A DNA stretch of 37,037 nt from Akkermansiaceae bacterium (GCA_026461385.1 JAPJNB010000208.1:1-37037); one strand, 5' to 3'. Numbered from the stretch's first letter, positions 7,504 to 16,490 are shown. Notes: generated by a model not told the origin, from the letters alone. Made by a program: numbers and translations.

Positions 7504-8127
7504 ATGACAGCATCGATTTGGACTCACCCAATTTCAGCCTTCGTAGTGGGCATGGCGGTGGCATTGACGGCAGTTTTCTTGCTGCTCAATGCCAGTCTGG
7601 CTCCTAACCAGAGTGCTGCCAGCGTTGCGGCCTATCGGGCACAGATGAAAAAGGTCGCACCCAGCGGCCTGATTGCGGGTAGTCCAGGCGAGAAGGCAGC
7701 ATTGGAGCGTTTTTCGTCGTTTCTTCGTGGAATCGGGGACATCAGTTCCGTTAGGGAAAACACTCTGAAGGTTTACGCTGCTGATGCTTATTTGGATGAC
7801 ACTCTCGTGGTTCACCATGGGGCAGCTGAGATCGAAGCGTATTTCGCGAAGACCAGTGAGACCATGACCCACTATGAAGTGGAGGTTGAAGACATCGCGC
7901 GCTCTGGGGACGATTATTATGTGCGGTGGACCATGGTTTTTGCTGCGCCCGCTTTGAGTCGGGGACAGCCGGTACACTCGGTGGGGATCAGCCAAGTTCG
8001 TTTCAATCGTGATGGCAAGGTGGCCTTCCACCAAGACTTCTGGGATTCAGGAAAAAATTTCTTCGCTCATCTTCCCGGCATTGGGGGTGCGGTGGGATTC
8101 GTCCGCAAGCGTTTGGAATCGAATTAA
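7504..8127 (+). CDS. Membrane-anchored SnoaL/NTF2-like protein
   Basis: About 207 residues from ATG 7504; the upstream extension reading back into the fusion gene is rejected. A single N-terminal membrane helix (about residues 10-30, VVGMAVALTAVFLLL) anchors a soluble domain of the SnoaL/NTF2 fold (about 65-190), with the usual cone-forming order including VYAADAYLDDTLVVHHG and HYEVEVEDIARSGDDYYVRW. SnoaL-like proteins of this kind commonly sit beside FAD oxidoreductase/DUF1365/CFA-synthase genes, so a helper role in the same lipid pathway is inferred. No catalytic residues can be assigned safely. The gap to the fusion gene is 44 bp and to the desaturase 15 bp. Confidence 0.7.
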   Translation: MTASIWTHPISAFVVGMAVALTAVFLLLNASLAPNQSAASVAAYRAQMKKVAPSGLIAGSPGEKAALERFSSFLRGIGDISSVRENTLKVYAADAYLDDTLVVHHGAAEIEAYFAKTSETMTHYEVEVEDIARSGDDYYVRWTMVFAAPALSRGQPVHSVGISQVRFNRDGKVAFHQDFWDSGKNFFAHLPGIGGAVGFVRKRLESN

Positions 8128-8142
8128 TTTCAGTCACCGGCT

Positions 8143-9144
8143 ATGAATTCCACTCGAATCTCGTTATTTGCTAGAATGCTCCACGCATGGCAGGTCTTTG
8201 TTTTGACCTTTTGCCGGTGGCTTGACTCGGACTTTCGGCGTGAGGATTTACCGGATCCTGCGGAGCTTCCTGCAGTGGTGAATTGGCAGCGGACCTTGCC
8301 ATTCATTTTTCTGCATGCAGGGTGCTTTGCGGTGATTTGGGTGGGGTTTAGCAAGGTGTCATTTTTGGCTGCGGCGTTTCTTTATGTCGTCCGGATGTTT
8401 GCCATTACGGGTTTCTATCACCGATATTTTTCCCACCGGACCTTCAAGACTTCTCGCGCGGCACAATTTGTGTTCGCAGTGATCGGCAATAGTTCGATGC
8501 AGCGGGGTCCATTGTGGTGGGCGGCGACTCACCGGCACCATCACAAGCACTCGGATCATGAAGAGGATGTGCATTCGCCAGTTGTCAGTGGCTTTGTTTG
8601 GTCGCACATCGGCTGGCTGACCTCGATGAAAAATTTCCCAACTGCGTACAAGAGCATCCCTGATTTGAGTAAGTTTCCGGAATTGGTATTTCTCAATCGC
8701 TATGATCAGACCGTTCCATTCGCTTATGGTTTTTTGATGTTGGGAATCGGCTGGGCACTTGAGACCTTCGCACCCGAACTTGGCGTGACGATGGTTCAGT
8801 TTTTTGTTTGGACATTTTTTGTGAGTACCACGGTGCTATTGCATGGCACATTGTTTATCAATTCGCTTGCGCATGTTTGGGGCCGTCGGCGTTATGAGAC
8901 GGACGATGATAGTCGCAACAGCTGGTTGTTGACACTCATCACCCTTGGAGAAGGGTGGCACAACAATCACCACCGCTACCCGCACTCGGTGAGGCAGGGC
9001 TTTCGTTGGTGGGAGTTGGATTTGACCTACTACGGATTGAAAATGCTTTCTTTGCTTGGAATCATTTGGGATTTGAGGCCAGTCCCTAAAACAGTAATCC
9101 AAGAAGGAGCGATCGGGCGTGTGCCGCAAAACCAAAGCGCATGA
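8143..9144 (+). CDS. Membrane fatty-acid (acyl-CoA/delta-9 type) desaturase
   Basis: 333 residues. The three histidine boxes of membrane di-iron desaturases are present: HRYFSHR (93-99), THRHHHKHSD (129-138) and, near residue 278, EGWHNNHH. Hydrophobic pairs at about 50-90 and 180-235 form the membrane hairpins. The reaction is O2-dependent insertion of a double bond into an acyl chain at the inner membrane. In this operon it would make the unsaturated chain used by the methyltransferases downstream. The stop overlaps the next start by ATGA. The exact double-bond position cannot be read from sequence. Confidence 0.9.
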   Translation: MNSTRISLFARMLHAWQVFVLTFCRWLDSDFRREDLPDPAELPAVVNWQRTLPFIFLHAGCFAVIWVGFSKVSFLAAAFLYVVRMFAITGFYHRYFSHRTFKTSRAAQFVFAVIGNSSMQRGPLWWAATHRHHHKHSDHEEDVHSPVVSGFVWSHIGWLTSMKNFPTAYKSIPDLSKFPELVFLNRYDQTVPFAYGFLMLGIGWALETFAPELGVTMVQFFVWTFFVSTTVLLHGTLFINSLAHVWGRRRYETDDDSRNSWLLTLITLGEGWHNNHHRYPHSVRQGFRWWELDLTYYGLKMLSLLGIIWDLRPVPKTVIQEGAIGRVPQNQSA

Positions 9145-10418
9145 GTCGACAGCGGATTGCCATCATCGGAACAGGAATCTCAGGTTTGGCGTCAGCCCGT
9201 TTTTTGAGCAGGGAGCATGATGTCACCGTATTTGAAAAGGATGATCGGTTAGGTGGTCACTCTCACACCGTGGTGGTGGACGAAGGGCCTTCTAAGATCC
9301 CCATCGATACGGGGTTCATGGTATACAATGAGGTGACCTATCCATTCCTCACTCGATTGTTCCGGGAGTTGGAAGTGGTGACCAAACCGACGTCGATGTC
9401 GTTTAGCGTGCAACACGTCGGGGAGGGGCTTGAGTTCAATGGAGGGAGTCTCAACTTGTTGTTTGGGCAGCGCCGCAACCTCTTCAGTTTGCGCTACTGG
9501 AGGATGCTCACGCAGATCAACCGCTTCAATGAGGAAACCGTCGAGGAGTTGGAAAATCCAAAGTTTGGCGACATGTCATTGCGGGATTATGTTAGAGCCC
9601 GTGGCTACGGTCAGGACTTTCTGCATTGGTATCTGTCGCCGATGGCGGCAGCGGTGTGGTCCAGTCCTCCAGAGAGGATTGAAGAATTTCCTGCGAGGAC
9701 ACTCATGCGATTCTGGCACAACCATGGCTTTTTGGGGCTCAATACCCAACACCCTTGGCGCACGGTTAGCGGCGGGTCGCGGTGCTATGTCGAGAAGCTG
9801 ATTCGTTCGTTTGAGTCTTGCATCCATGTCGGGGCTGGAGTGAAGTCGGTTAGTCTAACGGAAGGTGGAGTCGATCTTGCATTGAGCGATGGTACCCAGT
9901 TGGCATTTGATCGAGTGGTGATTGCGGCTCACGGTGACCAGGCCTTGAGGCTGCTCGGTGATCCGACTCCGTTGGAGAGTGAGTTGTTAGAATGTTTCCA
10001 CTATCAGCAAAATGAAGCCGTGCTTCACACCGATCCGCGATTCATGCCGAAGACTCGCCGTTGTTGGGCATCATGGAATTATCGAATCGACCGTGTTCCC
10101 GGTCAGAGCAACCGCCACTCAACGCACTATTGGATGAACGAGTTGCAGGGCGTGTCAGAGCATGAGCAGTATTTTGTCACCATCAACCCACCCTCATCGC
10201 CTGCAGAGGATTCAGTCAAACGCAGGTTGTCGTATGAGCATCCTCTATTCGATCTCAAAGCGATCGCAGCGCAAGACCGCTTGCCCTTGCTTCATGCGGC
10301 GGGCGATCAAACACGCAGGTATTTCTGCGGGGCATGGCAGCGCTATGGATTTCATGAGGACGGCTTGTGGTCTGCGGTGAATGTTTGTAGGCAAATCCTG
10401 GGGAGGGACCCATGGTGA
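9141..10418 (+). CDS. NAD(P)/FAD-binding amine-oxidoreductase-like protein of a fatty-acid modification cluster
   Basis: 425 residues. An N-terminal dinucleotide-binding fold reads IAIIGTGISGLASA (residues 6-19), then FEKDDRLGGHSHT, the second FAD motif of the amine oxidase/phytoene desaturase superfamily. The C-terminus ends in a FAD-contact-like stretch with YFCGAWQRYGFHEDGLWSA. This subfamily is regularly linked to DUF1365 and CFA-synthase-like genes. In Rhodobacter, related genes are reported to take part in furan fatty acid synthesis (recalled from the literature, not checked here). An acyl-chain desaturation or oxidation role is inferred. It is coupled to the genes on both sides by overlap. 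Confidence 0.82.
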   Translation: MSRQRIAIIGTGISGLASARFLSREHDVTVFEKDDRLGGHSHTVVVDEGPSKIPIDTGFMVYNEVTYPFLTRLFRELEVVTKPTSMSFSVQHVGEGLEFNGGSLNLLFGQRRNLFSLRYWRMLTQINRFNEETVEELENPKFGDMSLRDYVRARGYGQDFLHWYLSPMAAAVWSSPPERIEEFPARTLMRFWHNHGFLGLNTQHPWRTVSGGSRCYVEKLIRSFESCIHVGAGVKSVSLTEGGVDLALSDGTQLAFDRVVIAAHGDQALRLLGDPTPLESELLECFHYQQNEAVLHTDPRFMPKTRRCWASWNYRIDRVPGQSNRHSTHYWMNELQGVSEHEQYFVTINPPSSPAEDSVKRRLSYEHPLFDLKAIAAQDRLPLLHAAGDQTRRYFCGAWQRYGFHEDGLWSAVNVCRQILGRDPW

Positions 10419-11206
10419 TCAATTCGCTCTACGAATGCTCCGTTGCGCATTCTCGGCTGCTGCCCAAGAAGCATTCGTTTATCTATCAGGTATTTATGTT
10501 TTCCGTAGATCTTGACGATCTCCCCAACTTGGCAAAACGAGTTTTTGGGTTTAGCCATAATCGATTCAACTGGTTTTCGATTGATGACCGAGACCATATT
10601 GATTTGAAGCAGGAAGGGGGTATCCGAGGGAACTTGATCCACTGGCTCGCGGGCGAGGGCTTCGACTGTCCCGCAGAGGCTCGGATTCGGTTGGTGACTT
10701 TCCCGAGGGTGCTTGGGTATGGATTCAATCCGGTATCTTTTTATTATGTGACTGAAAAAACTGGCGAGCCTCTCGCTGCCATTGCTGAAGTGGTGAACAC
10801 CTTTCGGGAAATGAAGCTCTACTGGGTGAGCAAGGTTGGCGATGATGGACGGTGGCACCGGCGGGTGGCAAAAAACTTCTATGTTTCCCCATTTTCCGAC
10901 CCGGGAATGGAGTTTGACTTCAGACTGGGTAACCCCGCAGCGACTTGGGAGGTGAACATCGACATCTTCGCGAATGGTGAAAAGACGTTACTTAGTTCCA
11001 TCCGTGGCGATCGGCGTACCCTTACAAGTACGAAGTTGTTGGCGTATTCATTTAAATATCCGCTGCTTTCGCTGAAAATCATTGCCCTTATCCACTGGCA
11101 CGCGTTTCTTTTATGGCTAAGGCAAGTGCCCTTCGTGCGTAAGTCGGATCGCACCGAGGTGCAGCTTGACGTGATGCGTCCCCATTCCACTCTGAAAAAA
11201 TCATGA
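10412..11206 (+). CDS. DUF1365 family protein
   Basis: 264 residues. The characteristic start NSLYECSVAHSRLLPKKHSF is followed by FMFSVDLDDL, by RLVTFPRVLGYGFNPVSFYY (near residue 100) and by KNFYVSPF, all hallmarks of DUF1365. Its biochemical role is not settled. It nearly always sits between a flavin oxidoreductase and a CFA-synthase-like methyltransferase, exactly as here, so it probably handles the same acyl chain. A GGGAGGG sequence precedes the start. It overlaps the upstream gene by 7 bp and the downstream gene by ATGA. Confidence 0.85.
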   Translation: MVINSLYECSVAHSRLLPKKHSFIYQVFMFSVDLDDLPNLAKRVFGFSHNRFNWFSIDDRDHIDLKQEGGIRGNLIHWLAGEGFDCPAEARIRLVTFPRVLGYGFNPVSFYYVTEKTGEPLAAIAEVVNTFREMKLYWVSKVGDDGRWHRRVAKNFYVSPFSDPGMEFDFRLGNPAATWEVNIDIFANGEKTLLSSIRGDRRTLTSTKLLAYSFKYPLLSLKIIALIHWHAFLLWLRQVPFVRKSDRTEVQLDVMRPHSTLKKS

Positions 11207-12510
11207 ACATTCACTCACCGAAAGAGCTGATGGTTGAGCGCGTGCCGACTGAGTTCGTGGCCTATGCCACGGTAGGATTTGCGGAACGGATGGTCATTCG
11301 GTTGCTGCGGATGATGCCTGCTGGGGGACTGCGCTTGGAATATGCTGATGGCCGAGTCTGCTACTTTGGAAAGCCTGAAGCACCGGTGACCGCGAGGGTG
11401 ATTCTGCGGAATGATGAAGGGTTCTTCAAGCGCTGCGCCTTCTATGGCAATATCGGCATGGGTGAAGCATACACGGATGGGCTTTGGGATACTGATGATA
11501 TTGCTGCGGTCATTTCTTGGTTCATCGAAAACATGAATGCGCTTCAGGGTTCGGACACCTCATCTGGCAGTTTGCCCGGAGTGAACCTGCTGAAGATCGT
11601 CAATTGGTTTCGCCATCTTCGCCGTGAAAACACCGTTGAGACCAGCCGACGGAACATCGCCGAACACTACGACCTTGGAAATGAGTTCTATCAGCTCTGG
11701 CTGGATCCAAGCATGACCTACTCGAGTGCGCGGTTCGAGAGCGCGGAGCAGTCACTCGAAGCCGCACAACATGGGAAATATGACGCGCTATGTCGCAAGC
11801 TGAAGTTGAAGCAGAGTGATCATGTGTTAGAGATTGGATGTGGCTGGGGTGGTTTCGCGGTGCATGCGGCGAAAACCTATGGCTGCCGTGTGACGGGAGT
11901 GACGATTTCTGAAGCACAAGCGGCATACGCCCGCGAGAGAATCGTGAATGAAGGATTGCAAGATCAGATCGAGATTTGCATCCAAGATTACCGTCACATC
12001 AAAGGTCGTTTCGATAAGATCGCATCGATCGAGATGCTAGAAGCGGTTGGAGACAAGTATCATGATTCGTTTTTTGCCAAGTGCGCCGAGGTTTTAACGC
12101 CGAATGGCCTGTTAGGTGTCCAAATGATTACCGTTCCAGATTGTCGCTATGACAGCTTAACGAAAGGGGTTGATTGGATTCAGCGCCATATTTTTCCAGG
12201 ATCGTTGCTTTTGAGTGTCGGAAGAATCAACCAAGTTCTAATGAAAACTGGTGATTTATTCATGCACGATCTTGAAGATCTCGGGGCGGATTACGCGCGA
12301 ACGCTTGCGACGTGGTATGACCAATTCAATTCCGCTTCTGACCGAGTGCTTTCTCTTGGGTTCGACATGCCTTTCATCCGGACTTGGAATTATTACTTGA
12401 AATACTGTGAGGCGGGCTTCGCGACGCGAAATATTTCGGTGGTTCAGGCCATTTACACCCGCCCGAACAATGCCGATTTGCATCACCAGTTTGAGAGGGG
12501 GCGAGGTTGA
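11203..12510 (+). CDS. Cyclopropane-fatty-acid-synthase family methyltransferase
   Basis: 435 residues. An N-terminal lipid-binding domain (about 1-150) precedes the class I SAM methyltransferase core with HYDLGNEFY (155-163) and LEIGCGWGGF (209-218). Glu in IEMLEAVG matches the conserved active-site Glu of E. coli Cfa. However, the Cys that belongs to the bicarbonate site in E. coli Cfa (YSCA) is Ser here (YSSA, Ser175), and the His of its HTIG motif is not present in the aligned stretch MITVP. This points to simple methylation of an unsaturated acyl chain or another variant chemistry rather than classical cyclopropanation. That is an inference. It acts at the membrane surface on phospholipid acyl chains. 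Confidence 0.85.
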   Translation: MNIHSPKELMVERVPTEFVAYATVGFAERMVIRLLRMMPAGGLRLEYADGRVCYFGKPEAPVTARVILRNDEGFFKRCAFYGNIGMGEAYTDGLWDTDDIAAVISWFIENMNALQGSDTSSGSLPGVNLLKIVNWFRHLRRENTVETSRRNIAEHYDLGNEFYQLWLDPSMTYSSARFESAEQSLEAAQHGKYDALCRKLKLKQSDHVLEIGCGWGGFAVHAAKTYGCRVTGVTISEAQAAYARERIVNEGLQDQIEICIQDYRHIKGRFDKIASIEMLEAVGDKYHDSFFAKCAEVLTPNGLLGVQMITVPDCRYDSLTKGVDWIQRHIFPGSLLLSVGRINQVLMKTGDLFMHDLEDLGADYARTLATWYDQFNSASDRVLSLGFDMPFIRTWNYYLKYCEAGFATRNISVVQAIYTRPNNADLHHQFERGRG

Positions 12511-12515
12511 TACCG

Positions 12516-13025
12516 ATGGATGAAACGACAGTGAAAGACCGGTCCACTTGGTGGAGACGCTGGTTAGTCGCCCCAGTGGTGGATCAACTCACGCGAGGGA
12601 TTTCGCCCCACCAGATTTCTTGGGCAATTTCTGTTGGTGCCGTTCTTGGGGTTTTTCCTGTGATGGGGATGACGACCGTGCTTTGCCTACTCGCAGGCTG
12701 GATTTTCCGCTTGAACCAGCCGTTGCTTCAGGTGTCAAAGGTGTTGGTTTATCCGCTTCACCTCTCGATGATTCTTGTTTTCATCCATGCGGGTGATCGC
12801 CTTTATGGGGTCACTCCCATTTCATATTCGTTGAGGGAGTTATTGAATCGGCTTCGGATCAATCCATTGCAATTCGGCATCGATTTTGGGGTGAGTGCTT
12901 TGCATGGTATCAGTGCTTGGATTCTCATTGCACCATTTGCGGTGCTCATCATTCGATGGATCACTTTGCCAATTTTGAATCGTCTTTCGCTGGTGATTCG
13001 CAAGCACAAGGAGGCAGCAATTTGA
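12516..13025 (+). CDS. DUF2062 membrane protein
   Basis: 169 residues from ATG 12516, which has GAGG 9 bp upstream; an in-frame TTG at 12507 overlaps the previous stop but lacks a ribosome site. The typical DUF2062 pattern is RGISPHQISWAISVGAVLG followed by VFPVMGMTTVLC, then three to four hydrophobic helices (about 40-65, 75-95, 125-150). This family occurs in the inner membrane and is often linked to glycosyl- or acyl-transferring enzymes; its function is not established. Its place between two methyltransferase genes suggests a support role in lipid modification. Confidence 0.8.
   Translation: MDETTVKDRSTWWRRWLVAPVVDQLTRGISPHQISWAISVGAVLGVFPVMGMTTVLCLLAGWIFRLNQPLLQVSKVLVYPLHLSMILVFIHAGDRLYGVTPISYSLRELLNRLRINPLQFGIDFGVSALHGISAWILIAPFAVLIIRWITLPILNRLSLVIRKHKEAAI
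13009..13024 (+). promoter_or_regulatory. Ribosome binding site deciding a TTG start
   Basis: AAGGAGG (ending at 13013) lies 8 bp before TTG 13022, the best Shine-Dalgarno noted in the window. It selects TTG as the start of the DUF1295 gene, whose first codon overlaps the previous stop as TTGA. Confidence 0.75.
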
Positions 13026-13849
13026 ATGGATGGGTGTCATTCTTGTTGGGCAGTGGTGCGATGATGGGAGTTTTTGCGCTTGCTTGGGCCTTTGCACGCC
13101 GCGTAAATAACTACTCATGGGTCGATGCCATTTGGGCGTTCGGCGTGGGGATGCTCGGTTGGTTTTGGCTCGGCTTCGGCGGTGATTTCGGGGTGAAGCA
13201 GCTTGGGGCGGGGGCGATCCTTGGGTTTTGGAGTCTGAGGCTTGGCTGGCATTTGCAGCGGCGTATCCGCAGGATTCACCCAGAGGAGGATGCGCGCTAT
13301 GTTGCCCTTCGTGAGATTTGGTCGGGGCGTGAAGCCTCAGCGTTTTTCTGGTTCTTTGAAGCTCAGGCGGTTTCGGTGATTCTATTGGCGTTGCCCTTTT
13401 GGTGCATCGCAGTGGATCAGGATCGGTCTTGGAGTGGTTGGGAATCCGTTGGTCTAATCATTTCCTTGTTGGGGATTGCGGGCGAGGGAATCGCTGATTG
13501 GCAAATGTCTCGATTCAAGGCGCGTGGTGGTGGATCGAGTGCGGTTTGTGCTGAGGGGTTGTGGCGTTATTCGCGTCATCCTAACTATTTTTTTGAAGCA
13601 GTCATTTGGTTGGGTTTCTATACTTATGCATGTGGCTCCGAGTGGGGGTGGGCAACCTTACATGCTCCATTCATGATCATCTTCCTTCTCCTTAAGGTGA
13701 CAGGGATTCCGCCGACCGAGGCGGCGGTCCTTCGGCGGAAGGGGCAAGCCTACCGAATCTATCAGCAAACCACTAGCGCCTTCATTCCTTGGCCGCCCAA
13801 ACAACTCATTTCCTCTAACATTGTAGCAAACGAACATGATCCACATTAA
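13022..13849 (+). CDS. DUF1295 / steroid 5-alpha-reductase-like membrane protein
   Basis: 275 residues from TTG 13022. Six or so membrane helices are interrupted by RRVNNYSWVDAIWAFG near the N-terminus. The C-terminal signature LWRYSRHPNYFFEAVIWLG is the NADPH/SAM-binding type motif of the DUF1295, steroid reductase and isoprenylcysteine methyltransferase superfamily, and TGIPPTE.A..RRKG..YR.YQQ.T..F.PW ends the family pattern. It probably reduces a double bond in a lipid. It lies between DUF2062 and a methyltransferase with short overlaps on both sides, as in other CFA-synthase-linked clusters. The substrate is inferred from context only. Confidence 0.85.
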   Translation: MNGWVSFLLGSGAMMGVFALAWAFARRVNNYSWVDAIWAFGVGMLGWFWLGFGGDFGVKQLGAGAILGFWSLRLGWHLQRRIRRIHPEEDARYVALREIWSGREASAFFWFFEAQAVSVILLALPFWCIAVDQDRSWSGWESVGLIISLLGIAGEGIADWQMSRFKARGGGSSAVCAEGLWRYSRHPNYFFEAVIWLGFYTYACGSEWGWATLHAPFMIIFLLLKVTGIPPTEAAVLRRKGQAYRIYQQTTSAFIPWPPKQLISSNIVANEHDPH

Positions 13850-14876
13850 CGATATTATCGCGAAAGACATCATTCCGGACGCCTTGCTCCGGATCGGAAT
13901 CCGTAATAGACTTGCCAGCACGCTCGTGCCTTTCGAAAAGCTGCAGTGCGAGCAACGTCAAGCATTGGTGATGAAGCATGTGGCTGAGTTGATTGATAGC
14001 CCGATCGCCATTGCTACGGATGAGGCGAACGAGCAGCACTATGAATTGCCGACACGATTCTTTGAGCGCGTGTTAGGCAAACACATGAAATACAGTTCGG
14101 GCTACTGGGATGACGGCATTACCGATATCGACGCGTCGGAGGCGCGGATGCTTGGGATCAGTTGCGAGCGCGCCCAGTTGCAGGATGGTCAGAGGATCCT
14201 CGAACTCGGGTGTGGGTGGGGGTCGCTTACCCTGTGGATGGCGGCCCACTATCCGAATTCCAAAATTACCGCAGTTTCCAATTCGCGGACGCAGAAGATC
14301 CACATCGAAGCTCAACTGGCGGCTCGTGGCTTGACCAATGTTGAAGTGCTTACGGCCAACATGATCCACTACGCAGGTGAGGGGGAAGCGGTTTTTGACC
14401 GAGTGGTTTCAGTGGAGATGTTCGAGCATATGAAAAACTATCAGATGCTTCTTGAGCGGATTTCAACGTGGTTAAAGCCTGGTGGGGCTTTGTTCGTGCA
14501 TATTTTCACTCATCGGGAATACGCGTACCATTACGAAGCGGAGAGCGAGGACGACTGGATGGCGCGCTATTTTTTCACGGGAGGTCAAATGCCGTCTGAT
14601 GACTTGTTGCTCTACTTCCAGCATCACCTGAAAATCGAAGGGCACTGGCATGTGAATGGTGCGCACTACCAGAAGACATCAGAGGCGTGGCTTGCACGCA
14701 TGGATGCTGCGCGTGACGAGCTTTTACCATTGATCGGAGAGACCTATGGTTCTGACCAGCAAACGCGTTGGTGGGTCTACTGGCGGATCTTCTTCATGGC
14801 GTGCGCTGAATTGTGGGGCTATCGGAATGGCGAAGAATGGATTGTATCCCACTACCGGTTTCGCAAACCCAATTGA
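13836..14876 (+). CDS. Second CFA-synthase-like SAM-dependent methyltransferase
   Basis: 346 residues. A short N-terminal helical region is followed by QHYELPTRFFERVLG (67-81), KYSSGYW (85-91), the SAM motif LELGCGWGSLTLW (122-134) and the conserved VEMFEHM. It lacks the longer N-terminal domain of the first methyltransferase and ends in a distinct helical region rich in Trp (RWWVYWRIFFMACAELWGY). It also has Ser where E. coli Cfa has the bicarbonate-site Cys. Methyl transfer to an acyl chain, or to another lipid or amine as in plant coclaurine-type relatives, are both possible. It is the last gene of the plus-strand train and converges on rpoN with a 26-bp gap. Confidence 0.8.
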   Translation: MIHINDIIAKDIIPDALLRIGIRNRLASTLVPFEKLQCEQRQALVMKHVAELIDSPIAIATDEANEQHYELPTRFFERVLGKHMKYSSGYWDDGITDIDASEARMLGISCERAQLQDGQRILELGCGWGSLTLWMAAHYPNSKITAVSNSRTQKIHIEAQLAARGLTNVEVLTANMIHYAGEGEAVFDRVVSVEMFEHMKNYQMLLERISTWLKPGGALFVHIFTHREYAYHYEAESEDDWMARYFFTGGQMPSDDLLLYFQHHLKIEGHWHVNGAHYQKTSEAWLARMDAARDELLPLIGETYGSDQQTRWWVYWRIFFMACAELWGYRNGEEWIVSHYRFRKPN

Positions 14877-14902
14877 GGGTTCGTAGTATCTGCTAGAAAG
14901 CG

Positions 14903-16309
14903 TTAGAACGTCTTGCGTAAATGCGACGGCAGAATGTTGAGCTGTTCACGATATTTCGCGACGGTTCGGCGAGCAACTTTGATTCCCTGTTTGTCGAGGG
15001 CCTTCATGATGACCTCGTCGGACAAAGGTTTTTCGGGGTTTTCCGAACTAACAAGTTGCTGGATGGCTTCTCGGACGCCTGCGTTGGAGACCTCAGCGCC
15101 ATCGCTAGTTTGGTATCCAGTGGCAAAGAATGCGCGCATTTCCATTAGGCCGTGGGGGGTCAGAACGTACTTGCCCGCGACTGCCCGTGAGATGGTGGTT
15201 GCGTGAAGGCTGAGTTCGTCCGCGATGTCATTCATCGTCAGCGGCCGAAGGTGGCGATGGCCCTTTTTGAGGAACAGCGGTTGGTGTTCGATGAGCTTGT
15301 GAGCGATGGCAAGAATGGTTTCTTGGCGGAGGGAAATCGCATGAATGAGACTCCGGCCGTCGCGAATTTGGTCGCGTAGAAACTGCCGCGCCTTGCTGTC
15401 GGTGCCGTTTTTCCCGATCATGTCCTTATAGAAATCATTGATGCGCAGCGTAGGCAAGTGTTCTCCTGTTAGGCGCGCGCTCCAATTGAAGTCCTCATCG
15501 CGCTCGATGATTGCATCTGGCAGGATGTAGGGATTTCCTGTTGGATCGAACTCGCCGCCTGGATTTGGCGTCAGGCGTCCGATCCGTGATGCGGCTTCGG
15601 CGATGCGTTCGACGGTGGTTCCAAATGCGCGAGCGATCTGGGGGTGGCGCTTGCGGGCAAGGTCCTCCAAGTGGTCACGGACGATCTTGTACTCGATCGT
15701 TTCCTCGCCGTCCGTCCGTGCTAACTGAAGCAAGAGCGATTCTTGGATTCCAGAGGCGCCGATGCCAGCCGGTTCGAAGGATTGGACAAGAGTGAGTGCT
15801 GCTTGCAGATCTTTGGGTTTGAGAGCCAACTGGATGCCTAGCGTTTTGAGGGGTTGGTCAAGAAACCCACGCTCATCGAGATTGCCCAAGATCGCTCTGG
15901 CAGCTTCGCGAACGCTCGGATCCACCATTGAAAGGTCGAGTTGATGCTGGAGGTGTTGCTGAAGCGTCTCGGGCGCAACGATCGAATCATAAACGCGCTG
16001 GCGTCTCTCTTCATCATCTTGAGTCCAAGGGGATGATTTTCCCTCAAGAATCGATCGCTCACGCCAGTCGTCATCCGTCGTGTTTAGGTACTCTAACGAG
16101 TCCAAATCTTCAGCATCCGCCCCATCATCGAGCGACTGAATTTCTGTTAGGTCTTCCAGCACTGGGTTGGTCTCGAGCGCTTGACGCACCAGTTGAGAAA
16201 GTTCCAGGGTCCCTGCTTGGAGGATCTCCAAGCTCTTGCGCATTTGAGGCGCGAGCGTTTGCTGTTGGGAGAGCGACTGGTGGAGGAATGTGTCTGGCAT
16301 GGCCGGCAC
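14903..16309 (-). CDS. rpoN: RNA polymerase sigma-54 factor
   Basis: 468 residues. Region I is Gln/Leu-rich (LHQSLSQQQTLAPQMRKSLE, residues 8-27) and serves activator response. An acidic linker (about 55-90), the core-binding domain and a C-terminal DNA-binding part follow. The RpoN box ARRTVAKYRE at 446-455 contacts the -24 element. The start may be ATG 16309 or 16300. The length is normal for the family. No sigma-54 activator gene and no clear GG-N10-GC promoter was noticed nearby, so the regulon cannot be tied to this window. The gene ends 26 bp from the convergent methyltransferase gene without an obvious terminator between. Confidence 0.95.
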   Translation of the reverse strand: MPAMPDTFLHQSLSQQQTLAPQMRKSLEILQAGTLELSQLVRQALETNPVLEDLTEIQSLDDGADAEDLDSLEYLNTTDDDWRERSILEGKSSPWTQDDEERRQRVYDSIVAPETLQQHLQHQLDLSMVDPSVREAARAILGNLDERGFLDQPLKTLGIQLALKPKDLQAALTLVQSFEPAGIGASGIQESLLLQLARTDGEETIEYKIVRDHLEDLARKRHPQIARAFGTTVERIAEAASRIGRLTPNPGGEFDPTGNPYILPDAIIERDEDFNWSARLTGEHLPTLRINDFYKDMIGKNGTDSKARQFLRDQIRDGRSLIHAISLRQETILAIAHKLIEHQPLFLKKGHRHLRPLTMNDIADELSLHATTISRAVAGKYVLTPHGLMEMRAFFATGYQTSDGAEVSNAGVREAIQQLVSSENPEKPLSDEVIMKALDKQGIKVARRTVAKYREQLNILPSHLRKTF

Positions 16310-16432
16310 TTGGGTGCGGCGCCAAAGTAAATCACCAAGCAGGGGACGTGAAGCAAAAAACGTGCCATTTTTAAAACTTTAATTTAAATGAGCCTCAAGG
16401 CCAGCAGATCGCGGCGATTTTCGACAACGATT

Positions 16433-16461
16433 CACCGAGCGCACGATGGAGGTGCTCGGTG
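16433..16461 (-). terminator. Hairpin downstream of purL
   Basis: CACCGAGC and GCTCGGTG form a perfect 8-bp stem with a 13-nt loop about 30 bp after the purL stop. No T run follows on the minus strand, so it may be a transcript-end stabiliser rather than a full intrinsic terminator. Confidence 0.4.
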
Positions 16462-16490
16462 CAAATTCCAAAATAAACTCCGGGTGGACT

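Noticed and set aside
14903..16309. Sigma-54-dependent control of the neighbouring operons by rpoN
   Set aside because: I saw no GG-N10-GC promoter upstream of the nearby operons and no activator gene; proximity alone is not evidence.
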